Assembly: GCF_021650935.1 (NCBI RefSeq) | Contig: NZ_CP091244.1 | Span: 1,736,001 to 1,800,000 of the forward strand | Direction: 5' to 3' | Source of the DNA: Thiothrix winogradskyi | Lineage (GTDB): Bacteria; Pseudomonadota; Gammaproteobacteria; Thiotrichales; Thiotrichaceae | DNA: 64,000 nt | Part shown: positions 51,760 through 60,911 of the stretch, in pieces | Position numbering within the stretch: position 1 is the first letter of the stretch | How the letters are laid out: each line of letters starts with the position of its first letter | Position numbers and translations under genes: made by a program | Notes under the pieces: model-generated | The model's input: only the letters and a program-made list of their open reading frames with translations | The model's database searches: none | Told to the model about the DNA's origin: nothing

Positions 51760-52984
51760 CGTGATTGTAGCGCTGGATCTGGGTACATCCAAAGTGGTGG
51801 CTCTGGTCGGCGAAATCAATGACGCAGGACGTTTGGAGATTATCGGCATTGGTTCATACCCGTCACGGGGTATGAAAAAAGGCGTGGTGGTCAATATCGA
51901 GTCCACTATTCAGTCGATTCAGCGGGCGGTGGAAGAAGCCGAATTGATGGCGGGTATCCAGATTCGTTCGGTATACGTGGGTATTGCCGGTAGCCATGTG
52001 CGCAGCCTGAATTCTCACGGGATTGTGGCGATTAAGGATAAGGAGGTCACGGTCAATGATGTAGATCGCGTCATGGATGCGGCACGGGCGGTGGCAGTGC
52101 CTGCGGATCAGCGCATTTTGCATGTATTGCCTCAGGAATACATCATTGACCAGCAGGAAGGTATCCGTGAGCCGATTGGCATGTCAGGCGTGCGGCTGGA
52201 AGCACGGGTGCATTTGGTAACGGCAGCGCACAGTGCGGCACAGAATTTGGTTAAGTGCGTGGAGCGTTGCGGCTTGCACGTGGAAGACATCATTCTGGAG
52301 CAAGTTGCGTCTAGTTACGCGGTGCTGGAAGAGGATGAGAAAGAGCTGGGCGTTTGCCTCGTGGATATTGGCGGCGGAACCAGTGACATTGCGGTGTTCA
52401 TGAACGGTTCGATTCATCACACGGCGGTGATTCCGATTGCAGGTGATCAAGTCACTAATGACATTGCGGTCGCGGTTAGAACCCCAACGCAACACGCGGA
52501 AGAGATTAAGATTAAGCACGGACGGGCGCTACGTCAGCTTGTCGATGAAGACGAGTTGATTGAAGTGCCGGGTGTAGGCGAACGCGAACCGCGCAGTCTG
52601 TCGGTACAGACCTTGGCGTCGGTGATTGAGCCGCGTTACGAAGAATTATTTTCACTGGTGCTTCAGGAGCTGCGTCGCAGCGGTTATGAAGAACGCATTG
52701 GCGCAGGCATTGTGCTGACTGGCGGCTCCTCCAAAATGCGGGGAGTGCGTGAGTTAGCCGAAGAAGTGTTCCACATGCCGGTACGGATCGGTATGCCTCG
52801 GAACATGGGCGGCTTGCGTGGTGAAGTTGAAAACCCTATCCATTCCACTGGGGTAGGATTACTGCTGTACGGGATGGCACAGCAGGCATATGGCACCAAG
52901 CGCACTTATCCCACTCCCGGCGTTATGTCGACGGAAGATGGCTGGTGGGATCGCTTGAAAAGCTGGTTTAACGGTAATTTTTAA
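51740..52984 (+). CDS. ftsA: Cell division protein FtsA
   Basis: Actin-fold protein tethering FtsZ to the membrane. ATP-binding VALDLGTSKVVALVGEI, LVDIGGGTSDIAVF, and GIVLTGGSSKMRGV. The C-terminal amphipathic helix WWDRLKSWFNGNF is the membrane target. Product 414 aa. ATG 51740 has AGGAG 6 bases upstream and overlaps ftsQ by 20 bp. Confidence 0.97.
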   Translation: MSKKEHNVIVALDLGTSKVVALVGEINDAGRLEIIGIGSYPSRGMKKGVVVNIESTIQSIQRAVEEAELMAGIQIRSVYVGIAGSHVRSLNSHGIVAIKDKEVTVNDVDRVMDAARAVAVPADQRILHVLPQEYIIDQQEGIREPIGMSGVRLEARVHLVTAAHSAAQNLVKCVERCGLHVEDIILEQVASSYAVLEEDEKELGVCLVDIGGGTSDIAVFMNGSIHHTAVIPIAGDQVTNDIAVAVRTPTQHAEEIKIKHGRALRQLVDEDELIEVPGVGEREPRSLSVQTLASVIEPRYEELFSLVLQELRRSGYEERIGAGIVLTGGSSKMRGVRELAEEVFHMPVRIGMPRNMGGLRGEVENPIHSTGVGLLLYGMAQQAYGTKRTYPTPGVMSTEDGWWDRLKSWFNGNF

Positions 52985-53001
52985 CAGTCGGAGATACGGG
53001 C

Positions 53002-54222
53002 ATGTTTGAATTAATGGACAGTGCAGCCAAAGGCGCTGCAATCAAAGTCATCGGTGTCGGCGGTGGCGGCGGCAATGCAGTCAAGCACATGTTGGCATCT
53101 GGCATTGAAGGCGTTGAATACATTTGTGCGAATACCGATTCCCAAGCCTTGGCTGGCATCGGAGTGAAAAGCGTACTGCAACTGGGGACTTCCCTGACTA
53201 AAGGTTTGGGTGCGGGTGCTAACCCTGAAATCGGGCGTGAAGCCGCAATTGAAGACCGTGAACGCATTAAGGAATTAGTGAGCGGTACCGATATGCTGTT
53301 TATTACTGCCGGGATGGGCGGTGGCACAGGTACTGGAGCCGCTCCTGTCATTGCTGAAATTGCGCGTGATATGGGTATCTTGACCGTAGCGGTGGTGACA
53401 CGACCTTTCCTGATGGAAGGTTCACGCCGTAAGAAATCGGCGGACGCGGGGATTGCCGAGTTGCACAAGCATGTCGATTCCCTGATTACCATTCCTAACC
53501 AGAAGTTGCTGACTTCATTGGGTAAGAATGTGTCGTTGCTATCAGCGTTTGAAGCCGCCAATGATGTGTTGCTGAAAGCGGTGCAAGGCATTGCGGAATT
53601 GATTACTAACCCCGGTTTGATCAACGTTGACTTTGCTGACGTGCGTGCGGTCATGATGAACGGTGGTGTCACCATGATGGGTTCAGGTGAAGCACAAGGC
53701 GAAGACCGTGCTTCCAAGGCTGCACAAATGGCCATTTCCAGCCCCTTGTTGGAAGACATTCGCTTGGACGGTTCGCATGGCATTCTGGTCAGCATCAGCG
53801 GTGGTCTGGATATGACCATGCACGAGTTCGAGGAAGTGGGTGCTGTGGTGAGTCAATTCGCGGCGGATGATGCGAACGTGATCATCGGTACGACCTTGAA
53901 TCCAGAACTCGGTGACAAAATCCGCGTCACTATTGTGGCAACGGGTTTGGAAGAAGGTGGTATGACAGCGGCAGTACGACCAGCATTATCGGTTGTGGGT
54001 CATCAGCAGCCAGCCAGAGGTCTTGACCGTCATGCGCAACAGCAAGCGGTGGTCAATGAGCAACGCAGCCGTGTCCGTGATTTGCCACCCGTGGTGTTGG
54101 CGCAGGATGTTCCCGGTGTGAGAGGCTCTTACGGCGCTACCCGTGATACCCCAACTTATATCCGCAATGGCACAGAAAGCAGCTTGGATATTCCGGCTTT
54201 CCTGCGTAAACAAGCCGACTAA
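53002..54222 (+). CDS. ftsZ: Cell division GTPase FtsZ
   Basis: Tubulin-like GTPase forming the Z ring. Tubulin signature MGGGTGTGAAPVIAE, T7-loop segment NVDFADVRAVM, GSGEAQGEDRA, a linker of about 65 residues (about 315-390), and a C-terminal peptide SLDIPAFLRKQAD for FtsA/ZipA binding. Length 406 aa. GGAG lies about 8 bases upstream. Last gene of the dcw cluster. Confidence 0.98.
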   Translation: MFELMDSAAKGAAIKVIGVGGGGGNAVKHMLASGIEGVEYICANTDSQALAGIGVKSVLQLGTSLTKGLGAGANPEIGREAAIEDRERIKELVSGTDMLFITAGMGGGTGTGAAPVIAEIARDMGILTVAVVTRPFLMEGSRRKKSADAGIAELHKHVDSLITIPNQKLLTSLGKNVSLLSAFEAANDVLLKAVQGIAELITNPGLINVDFADVRAVMMNGGVTMMGSGEAQGEDRASKAAQMAISSPLLEDIRLDGSHGILVSISGGLDMTMHEFEEVGAVVSQFAADDANVIIGTTLNPELGDKIRVTIVATGLEEGGMTAAVRPALSVVGHQQPARGLDRHAQQQAVVNEQRSRVRDLPPVVLAQDVPGVRGSYGATRDTPTYIRNGTESSLDIPAFLRKQAD

Positions 54223-54266
54223 GTGTGCAGTCCTGAATTTCGTTGATTAATCGACATGCCCGTCGA

Positions 54267-54291
54267 GGCGTTGAGGCTCTGCTTCAACGCC
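54267..54291. repeat. Hairpin in the ftsZ-lpxC spacer
   Basis: GGCGTTGA / TCAACGCC, a perfect 8-bp stem with a 9-base loop. No T run follows, so it is not a classic terminator. Upstream lies a near-perfect dyad GTTGATTAATCGAC (54242-54255), and downstream a CTTGTT...AACAAG dyad ends at 54382. The spacer (54223-54447) must hold the lpxC promoter, but no strong sigma70 match was seen. Confidence 0.5.
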
Positions 54292-54447
54292 AACGGAGCG
54301 GTCAGTGCTGCGTTATTGATGGAAATAATAAGTCCATACGTCGATTCATGAGAGTTTGAAGAAACTTGTTCAGACTCTAACAAGTCAAATCGACTAGAAT
54401 TCACGTATTCTAAAAAATAACGCGCCAGCAACGAAAGGGAGTCTACT

Positions 54448-55365
54448 TTGTTAAGGCAACGGACACTAAAAACAACCGTATCGACTGTCGGTATCGGTTT
54501 GCACTCAGGTACGAAAGTTTCGATGACTTTACGCCCTGCACCTTCTAACACCGGCATCGTGTTTCGCCGGGTTGATATGACCCCACCTGCATTGATTGAG
54601 CTTCACCCCGAATTGGTCGGTGAAACAATGCTATGCACGGCACTCATCCATCAAGACGCTAAAGTGGCAACGATTGAGCACTTACTGTCAGCGTTAGCGG
54701 GGTTGGGCATAGATAATCTTTACGTGGATTTGGATGCTGCGGAAATTCCTATTATGGATGGCAGTGCCGCACCGTTCCTTTATTTACTGCTGTCTACCGG
54801 TATTGAGGAACTCAAAGCACCCAAGCGCTTTATCCGCATTAAAAAGCCGATTGAAGCCAGTCGGGGTAACGGTTGGGCGAAATTACTGCCCTATGCCGGT
54901 TTTAAAGCCAGTTTTGAGATTGAGTTTGATCACCCTGCTGTTAGCGCCACGGCGCAATCCTTGGAGATCGACTTTTCCCGCCAAGCGTATGCCAGCGAAA
55001 TTGCGCGGGCGCGGACTTTTGGTTTCATGCGCGATGTGGAGATGCTGCGTTCCCGTAATTTGGGTTTAGGCGGTAGTCTGGAAAACGCGATTGTCTTGGA
55101 TGAATTCCGGGTGTTGAATCAGGATGGTTTGCGTTATGGCGATGAATTTATTCGCCATAAAATTCTGGATGCGATTGGCGACTTATATACCTTGGGGCAT
55201 GGCATTATCGGTGCTTATCAGGGGTATAAATCGGGTCATGCTATCAATAACTTACTGGTACGTGAGTTGCTTCAGCAGCAGGATGCTTGGGAAATGGTGA
55301 CGTTGGCAGATAAACAAAAAGAACAAGCTATTTTTGCTGACAGTTATGCGTTTGCCGGTATTTGA
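54448..55365 (+). CDS. lpxC: UDP-3-O-acyl-GlcNAc deacetylase
   Basis: Zn-dependent committed step of lipid A synthesis. N-terminal RQRTLKTTVSTVGIGLHSG, zinc ligands in TIEHLLSALAGLGIDN and the H(x3)D of HKILDAIGDLYTLG, and GHAINNLLV near the end. Length 305 aa. The start is TTG (54448-54450), fixed by GGGAG 6 bases upstream and the family N-terminus. In E. coli LpxC level is set by FtsH proteolysis; the C-terminus here is not obviously a degron. Confidence 0.96.
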   Translation: MLRQRTLKTTVSTVGIGLHSGTKVSMTLRPAPSNTGIVFRRVDMTPPALIELHPELVGETMLCTALIHQDAKVATIEHLLSALAGLGIDNLYVDLDAAEIPIMDGSAAPFLYLLLSTGIEELKAPKRFIRIKKPIEASRGNGWAKLLPYAGFKASFEIEFDHPAVSATAQSLEIDFSRQAYASEIARARTFGFMRDVEMLRSRNLGLGGSLENAIVLDEFRVLNQDGLRYGDEFIRHKILDAIGDLYTLGHGIIGAYQGYKSGHAINNLLVRELLQQQDAWEMVTLADKQKEQAIFADSYAFAGI

Positions 55366-55373
55366 GCATTCGG

Positions 55374-55793
55374 TTAGACAGGGCGGCTGGCAGTCTTTGC
55401 CAGTTGCTCAATTGCCTCCCTTAGTTCTTTATTATCAATGCTTTGGGCGATACTCTGCATGATGTTTGCAGCATTGCTTGAAAGTCTAAAATTGCCTGTT
55501 TTTTGCTCAACACTTGCAAGATGTAAGCCGATCACCTTAATATCAATGCCGCGAATGTTAGTGTTTAAGCATTTGCTTAAATATTTGCATAACAAGTGCT
55601 GCTGAAAGCGGGCTTGCGTAGCAAAATGAGGGTCATCGGTCAGGAGTGTTATGCGTTGGTTTTTCAACAAAGACCAAAAACGGTTTTCGTTAGGAACGGA
55701 GAAGAAATGAGCAATTTCTGCCGTGAGTCGGTCGAGTTGATGCAATTTCTCATCAAACCCTTTGCTAATCAACTGATCAATTCTTTTCATCAT
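55374..55793 (-). CDS. dciA: DUF721/DciA-like protein
   Basis: A 139-aa protein with the DUF721 core near residues 40-75 (LLTDDPHFATQARFQQHLL), the fold of DciA, the common bacterial loader of the DnaB helicase. In gammaproteobacteria this gene often sits between lpxC and secA, as here. The C-terminal half is helical and unconserved. Opposite strand to its neighbours; convergent with lpxC. Confidence 0.78.
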   Translation of the reverse strand: MMKRIDQLISKGFDEKLHQLDRLTAEIAHFFSVPNENRFWSLLKNQRITLLTDDPHFATQARFQQHLLCKYLSKCLNTNIRGIDIKVIGLHLASVEQKTGNFRLSSNAANIMQSIAQSIDNKELREAIEQLAKTASRPV

Positions 55794-55883
55794 GTTTGGT
55801 GAATTCCTGAACCCGCAATATTCTATTATAAACGCTATGGTCGCATTTTTTGAGTTAGTGAGGAATCCAAGAGATTTACTATT

Positions 55884-56846
55884 ATGCAGGTAATCTGTCT
55901 TAGTGATGACGGCACGCGCCGTTCATCGTTTATTCTCCATCCCTGGAAGCACTTGATTATCCCTGCTGGCATTGTCGCCTTGCTGTTGGTAGGGCTTTCC
56001 GTGAACCAAATGTTGGGGCTTTACACGTTGGATGCTACGCCGCCGAATGCGGAAGTGTCCGAAAATGATGCGGGTAAGCTCCTGACGGCTTTGGAGCAGC
56101 AAATTTCCACGGTTGACCAAATTAAGAAGGCATACGCCAACTATACGGTGGATGTTGATACCCTATCCGTCCGTTTGGGAACGCTGGAAGCCGAAATCGC
56201 GCGTTTGAATGCCTTGGCTAAGCGAGTTGCCGACAAAGCCAAGCTTGATCCGCAAGAATTCTCCTTGGATGCTAAACCCGCTCGTGGTGGTTTGTCGGGT
56301 GAGGAAGCGGAAGTGGTCGTCGCCAAGTTATCGTCGAATGAATTTTTGGCATCTTTCGAGTCAGTTGAAAACAGCCTTGATCGTCAAAAAGGCATGTTAG
56401 CCACCTTAGACCAGATTCTGGAAGGTATGAATATGCAATCTGAAATCTTGCCGAGTGGCAGACCAGTGCGCAGTGGTTATATTTCCTCCGAGTTTGGTTT
56501 CCGGCGCGATCCTTTCAATGGTCGCCAGAAACTGCACAAAGGCGTGGACTATGCAGGGCCGCATGGCACGGAAATTTATGCGGTCGGTGGCGGTGTGGTC
56601 TCTTTTGCAGGCAACCGGAACGATGGCTATGGTAATGTGGTGGAAGTTGATCACGGCGATGGCTTGATTAGCCGTTATGCCCACTTAAGTACTGCTAAAG
56701 TTGCTGAGGGTGAGGTGGTCAAAAAAGGCGATAATGTGGCATGGATGGGTAGCACCGGACGTTCCACAGGGTCGCACTTGCACCTCGAAGTCTTGAAGCA
56801 CGGTGAGCAGGTTGATCCGCGTGAATACCTTGAACACGAAGAATAA
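55884..56846 (+). CDS. M23 (LytM-type) peptidoglycan hydrolase
   Basis: A 320-aa envelope protein: one membrane helix (about 21-43), a coiled coil (about 60-125), and a LytM domain (about 200-310). Zinc ligands are in KLHKGVDYAGP and SHLHLEV, with EFGFRRDPFNGRQ leading in. Intact ligands suggest real hydrolase activity, cutting stem peptides. Located just before secA, as in many gammaproteobacteria. Confidence 0.92.
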   Translation: MQVICLSDDGTRRSSFILHPWKHLIIPAGIVALLLVGLSVNQMLGLYTLDATPPNAEVSENDAGKLLTALEQQISTVDQIKKAYANYTVDVDTLSVRLGTLEAEIARLNALAKRVADKAKLDPQEFSLDAKPARGGLSGEEAEVVVAKLSSNEFLASFESVENSLDRQKGMLATLDQILEGMNMQSEILPSGRPVRSGYISSEFGFRRDPFNGRQKLHKGVDYAGPHGTEIYAVGGGVVSFAGNRNDGYGNVVEVDHGDGLISRYAHLSTAKVAEGEVVKKGDNVAWMGSTGRSTGSHLHLEVLKHGEQVDPREYLEHEE

Positions 56847-56872
56847 TTCACCGTACAGCCGGTTAAACCGTA

Positions 56873-56878
56873 TATAAT
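56873..56878 (+). promoter_or_regulatory. Likely -10 element of the secA promoter
   Basis: A consensus TATAAT lies 27 bp after the M23 gene. The -35 region (about 56850-56855) is weak. The RNA start would be near 56885, ahead of a leader hairpin and the secA start at 56964. Confidence 0.4.
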
Positions 56879-56891
56879 AGGAAACAAACCG

Positions 56892-56932
56892 TCCGGTGTA
56901 ATGCTATGTCTGCATGGCATTCGCCGGATTTT
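56892..56932 (+). promoter_or_regulatory. Leader hairpin followed by UUUU ahead of secA
   Basis: TCCGG (56892-56896) and AATGC (56900-56904) pair with GCATT (56917-56921) and CCGGA (56924-56928), followed by TTTT. It could be an attenuator or weak terminator in the secA leader. A 17-residue frame MSAWHSPDFLFGKDTRE (56906-56959) runs through its 3' arm and stops 4 bases before the secA ATG. Confidence 0.45.
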
Positions 56933-56963
56933 CTGTTTGGAAAGGATACAAGAGAGTAAACGT

Positions 56964-59681
56964 ATGCTGGGTTCCGTAGCCAAAAAGATTTTTGGCAGCC
57001 GCAATGACCGTCTGGTCAAGTCTTATTCCAAAGCCGTCAAGAAAATCAATGCGCTGGAAGAACAGTACAAAGCGCTGTCTGATGCCCAACTAGCGGCAAA
57101 AACCATCGAATTCCGTGAGCGCCTGCAACAGGGGGCAACGCTGGAAAGCTTATTGCCGGAAGCTTTTGCGGTGGTGCGCCAAGCGGGGCAACGTGTTTTG
57201 GGTATGCGCCATTACGACGTGCAAATGATCGGTGGCATGGTGTTGAATGACGGCAAAATTGCCGAAATGAAAACCGGTGAAGGTAAAACCTTGGTGGCAA
57301 CACTGGCGGCTTACCTGAATGCCTTGCCCGGTTACGGGATGCACGTCATCACCGTTAACGATTATCTGGCGCAACGTGACGCAGCACAGATGGCGCAGGT
57401 GTACGGTTTCTTAGGCTTGACCACGGGTGTGATTATCAATGGTTTAAGTTCTGAGCAACGTCGCGAAGCCTATGCAGCCGATATTACTTACGGTACGAAT
57501 AACGAATTTGGTTTCGATTATTTGCGTGACAATATGGCGTTCCGTAAGGAAGACCGGGTGCAACGCGATTTGTATTACGCGATTGTGGATGAGGTCGACT
57601 CTATCCTGATTGATGAAGCGCGTACTCCGTTGATTATTTCCGGTCCCAGCCATGACGCTTCGCAGCTTTACATGGCGATTGATCAGCTTATCCCCAATTT
57701 GACCAAGCAACTGGAGGCAGAAGGGGAAGGTGATTATTCGGTGGATGAAAAAGCCCGCCAGGTGTACCTGACCGAAGCAGGGCAGGAACGTGCTGAGCAA
57801 TTGCTGTGGCAAGCTGGCGTGTTACCTGAAGGTCAGGGGCTGTACGATACGATCAGTATCAGTGTCTTGCACCACCTGAATGCGGCATTGCGTGCCCATG
57901 CGCTGTTCCAGCGTAACGTGGACTACATTGTGCGTGATGGCAAAATCGTCATTGTCGATGAGTTTACCGGGCGTACCATGCCAGGCAGACGTTGGTCAGA
58001 AGGTTTGCATCAAGCGATTGAAGCCAAAGAAAAAGTCGAAATTCAGGCTGAAAACCAGACGCTGGCATCCATTACCTTCCAGAACTATTTCCGTTTGTAT
58101 GAAAAACTTTCGGGGATGACGGGTACAGCCGATACCGAAGCGTTCGAGTTACAACAAATCTATAACTTGGAAGTGGTGGTGATTCCCACGCATCGCCCGA
58201 TGGTGCGGATTGATTCCAACGATTTGATTTACTTAACGGCTGAAGAAAAATACGACGCTATCATTAAGGAAATTGAAACCGAAGTGGCGAAAGGTCGCCC
58301 GGTATTGGTGGGTACGGCATCCATTGATACCTCGGAATTGGTTTCCAATAAGCTTAAAGCACTGCGTATTCCGCATGAAGTCTTGAACGCCAAGCAGCAT
58401 GAGCGCGAAGCCCACATTGTTGCGAATGCGGGTCGTCCCGGTGCGGTTACGATTGCCACCAATATGGCAGGTCGTGGTACCGACATCGTACTCGGCGGTA
58501 GCATGGATGAGGAAGTTCGGCAACTGGGTGAAAACCCTGATCCCGAAGCGCTACGCAAACTCCGTGAATTGTGGCAGAAACGTCATGATGCGGTGGTCGC
58601 ATCCGGTGGTTTGCATATCCTCGGTACCGAGCGCCACGAATCCCGCCGCATTGATAACCAGTTGCGCGGGCGTTCCGGGCGGCAAGGCGACCCTGGCTCT
58701 TCCCGTTTCTTCCTGTCATTGGAAGATAACCTCATGCGTATTTTTGCCTCTGAGCGCGTGAAAAGCATGATGCAACGCTTGGGGATGGAAAAGGGGCAGG
58801 CGATTGAAGCCGGTTTGGTTTCCAAATCCATTGAAAATGCCCAGCGTAAGGTCGAAGCGCACAACTACGACATCCGCAAACATTTGCTGGAATACGACGA
58901 TGTGGCCAACGATCAGCGTAAGGTGATTTATTCACAACGCAATGATTTGCTGGAAGTGGATGACATTAAAGAAACCATTGATGCGATCCGTGAAGATGTG
59001 GTCGATGCCATGATGGCGAAACACATTCCGCCCGGTAGTATTGATGAACAATGGGATGTGGATGGCCTTCATAAGCAACTGTACACCGATTTTGGTGTCG
59101 ATTTGCCGCTCAAGCAGTGGTTAGCGACTGAGAAAAACCTGCACGAAGAAGGTCTGCGTGACCGGATTCAGGAACAAGTCGCAGCAGTGCTCCAGCAAAA
59201 AGAAGCCATGATCGGCGAGCCGAATATGCGCCGTCTGGAACGCGATGTCATGTTGCATGTGCTGGATGGTGAATGGAAAGAACATCTTGCAGCAATGGAT
59301 TACTTGCGCCAAAGCGTGGGTTTGCGTGGGTACGCGCAGAAAAATCCCAAACAGGAGTACAAGCGCGAAGCGTTTGAAATGTTTGAGCAATTGCTGGATC
59401 GCGTCAAACATGACGTGGTGGCTTTCCTGATGCGCATCCAATTGCAAGAGCCGCAACAGGCGATGGCAGCCTTGGAAAAGCATGAACCACAACCGATGGC
59501 ATTTTCGCATCCTGATGCGGGCAATGCCTTGGACGATGATGATGAGGTGGTGGATGCGGTGGTGGGCGATAAGCCCGCTAAGCAAGCTTACGAACGTGAT
59601 GGCGTAAAAGTGGGGCGTAATGATCCTTGCCCGTGCGGTTCTGGTAAAAAGTACAAAAACTGCCACGGTCAATTAGTCTAA
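56964..59681 (+). CDS. secA: Protein translocase ATPase SecA
   Basis: Motor that drives preproteins through SecYEG. Walker A MKTGEGKT with Lys108, DEAD-like motor blocks (DEVDSILIDEARTPLIISG), NMAGRGTDI and helicase motif QLRGRSGRQGDPG, and a C-terminal zinc tail DPCPCGSGKKYKNCHG (CXCX8CH). Product 905 aa. ATG 56964 gives the standard N-terminus with GAGAG 7 bases upstream; an in-frame ATG at 56901 would add 21 unlikely residues. Confidence 0.98.
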   Translation: MLGSVAKKIFGSRNDRLVKSYSKAVKKINALEEQYKALSDAQLAAKTIEFRERLQQGATLESLLPEAFAVVRQAGQRVLGMRHYDVQMIGGMVLNDGKIAEMKTGEGKTLVATLAAYLNALPGYGMHVITVNDYLAQRDAAQMAQVYGFLGLTTGVIINGLSSEQRREAYAADITYGTNNEFGFDYLRDNMAFRKEDRVQRDLYYAIVDEVDSILIDEARTPLIISGPSHDASQLYMAIDQLIPNLTKQLEAEGEGDYSVDEKARQVYLTEAGQERAEQLLWQAGVLPEGQGLYDTISISVLHHLNAALRAHALFQRNVDYIVRDGKIVIVDEFTGRTMPGRRWSEGLHQAIEAKEKVEIQAENQTLASITFQNYFRLYEKLSGMTGTADTEAFELQQIYNLEVVVIPTHRPMVRIDSNDLIYLTAEEKYDAIIKEIETEVAKGRPVLVGTASIDTSELVSNKLKALRIPHEVLNAKQHEREAHIVANAGRPGAVTIATNMAGRGTDIVLGGSMDEEVRQLGENPDPEALRKLRELWQKRHDAVVASGGLHILGTERHESRRIDNQLRGRSGRQGDPGSSRFFLSLEDNLMRIFASERVKSMMQRLGMEKGQAIEAGLVSKSIENAQRKVEAHNYDIRKHLLEYDDVANDQRKVIYSQRNDLLEVDDIKETIDAIREDVVDAMMAKHIPPGSIDEQWDVDGLHKQLYTDFGVDLPLKQWLATEKNLHEEGLRDRIQEQVAAVLQQKEAMIGEPNMRRLERDVMLHVLDGEWKEHLAAMDYLRQSVGLRGYAQKNPKQEYKREAFEMFEQLLDRVKHDVVAFLMRIQLQEPQQAMAALEKHEPQPMAFSHPDAGNALDDDDEVVDAVVGDKPAKQAYERDGVKVGRNDPCPCGSGKKYKNCHGQLV

Positions 59682-59702
59682 GTTTATTCGGGAGGCGGTC
59701 AT

Positions 59703-60911
59703 ATGGCAGTCAATTTACAAGCACCGGATACCTTATTGCCGATTGCCGGGGTGCGCTTGGCATCGGTCAATGCGGGCATTCGTTACAAAAACCGTAATGA
59801 TGTCTTGCTGATTGAGTTGGAGTCGGGGAGCCATACAGCAGCGGTATTCACGCGCAATGCGTTTTGTGCTGCACCGGTGCATGTGTGTCGTTACAATTTG
59901 CTGCATTCTAACCCACGTTACTTGCTGATCAATGCCGGTAACGCCAATGCGGGAACCGGTGAACCTGGGATGCAAGCGGCGCGAACCACCTGTGAGCAAG
60001 TGGCACAACAGGGTGCGTGTTGGGCAGAGCAAGTGTTGCCGTTCTCAACCGGTGTGATTGGTCAACAATTGCCGGTGGATAAAATCACCGCTGCGCTACC
60101 GGAAGCCTTTGCCAAGCTGGATGCGGCGTGCTGGATGGAAGCTTCGCGCACCATTATGACGACTGATACAGTGGCGAAAGCCATCAGCCGTCAGGTGCAA
60201 ATCTTCGGTGAAACCATCACGATTACGGGGATTGCCAAAGGCGCAGGCATGATTCACCCCAATATGGCAACCATGTTGGCGTATGTGGCAACCGATGCAC
60301 TGGTCGAGAAAAACATTCTGCAAGAGCTGCTGAATGAGGTAGTCGAAGAAACCTTTAACTGCATTACGGTGGATGGTGATACGTCAACCAACGATTCCCT
60401 GATTGTCATGGCAACTGGCAGTTCGGGAGTGTACGTGGGTGGCGATGGTTTGCCCGCGTTCCGTCAGGCGCTGTTGGATGTTTGCTTGTATCTGGCGCAA
60501 GCCATTGTGCGCGATGGCGAAGGCGCAACCAAATTCATCAGCATTGAGGTGCAAGGCGCGGCAACCCGTGCCGAAGCACGCATTGTGGGGAATACTGTTG
60601 CCCTGTCACCGCTGGTTAAAACCGCCTTGTTTGCCAGTGACCCGAACTGGGGGCGTATCCTTGCCGCTGTGGGGCGTAGCCAAGTGGACGACTTGGATGT
60701 CAGCCGTATCAGCATTTGGCTGGGTGAAACCTTGCTGATCGAAAACGGTGAACCAGCACCCACTTACTACGAGGAATTGGGCGCGGCAGAAACCAAACGT
60801 GACGAAATTCATATCCGCATCCATTTAGGACGTGGAGAGGCTGCGGCAACGACCTGGACGTGTGATTTTTCCTACGATTACGTCAAGATCAATGCCGAAT
60901 ACCGCAGTTAA
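59703..60911 (+). CDS. argJ: Glutamate N-acetyltransferase / amino-acid acetyltransferase ArgJ
   Basis: Recycles the acetyl group in arginine synthesis (ornithine acetyltransferase) and may also make N-acetylglutamate. Autocleavage site between Ala189 and Thr190 in HPNMATMLAY creates the nucleophile. Other blocks are STGVIGQQLP and DPNWGRILAAVG. Length 402 aa. GGGAGG lies 7 bases upstream. Overlaps the next gene by 20 bp. Confidence 0.96.
   Translation: MAVNLQAPDTLLPIAGVRLASVNAGIRYKNRNDVLLIELESGSHTAAVFTRNAFCAAPVHVCRYNLLHSNPRYLLINAGNANAGTGEPGMQAARTTCEQVAQQGACWAEQVLPFSTGVIGQQLPVDKITAALPEAFAKLDAACWMEASRTIMTTDTVAKAISRQVQIFGETITITGIAKGAGMIHPNMATMLAYVATDALVEKNILQELLNEVVEETFNCITVDGDTSTNDSLIVMATGSSGVYVGGDGLPAFRQALLDVCLYLAQAIVRDGEGATKFISIEVQGAATRAEARIVGNTVALSPLVKTALFASDPNWGRILAAVGRSQVDDLDVSRISIWLGETLLIENGEPAPTYYEELGAAETKRDEIHIRIHLGRGEAAATTWTCDFSYDYVKINAEYRS

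Noticed and set aside
54267..54291. Hairpin after ftsZ as a terminator
   Set aside because: Perfect stem but no T run after it on either strand, so listed only as a hairpin.
56901..56963. 21-residue N-terminal extension of SecA
   Set aside because: Not part of the SecA family N-terminus; the ATG at 56964 has a ribosome site and puts Walker A Lys at position 108 as in E. coli.
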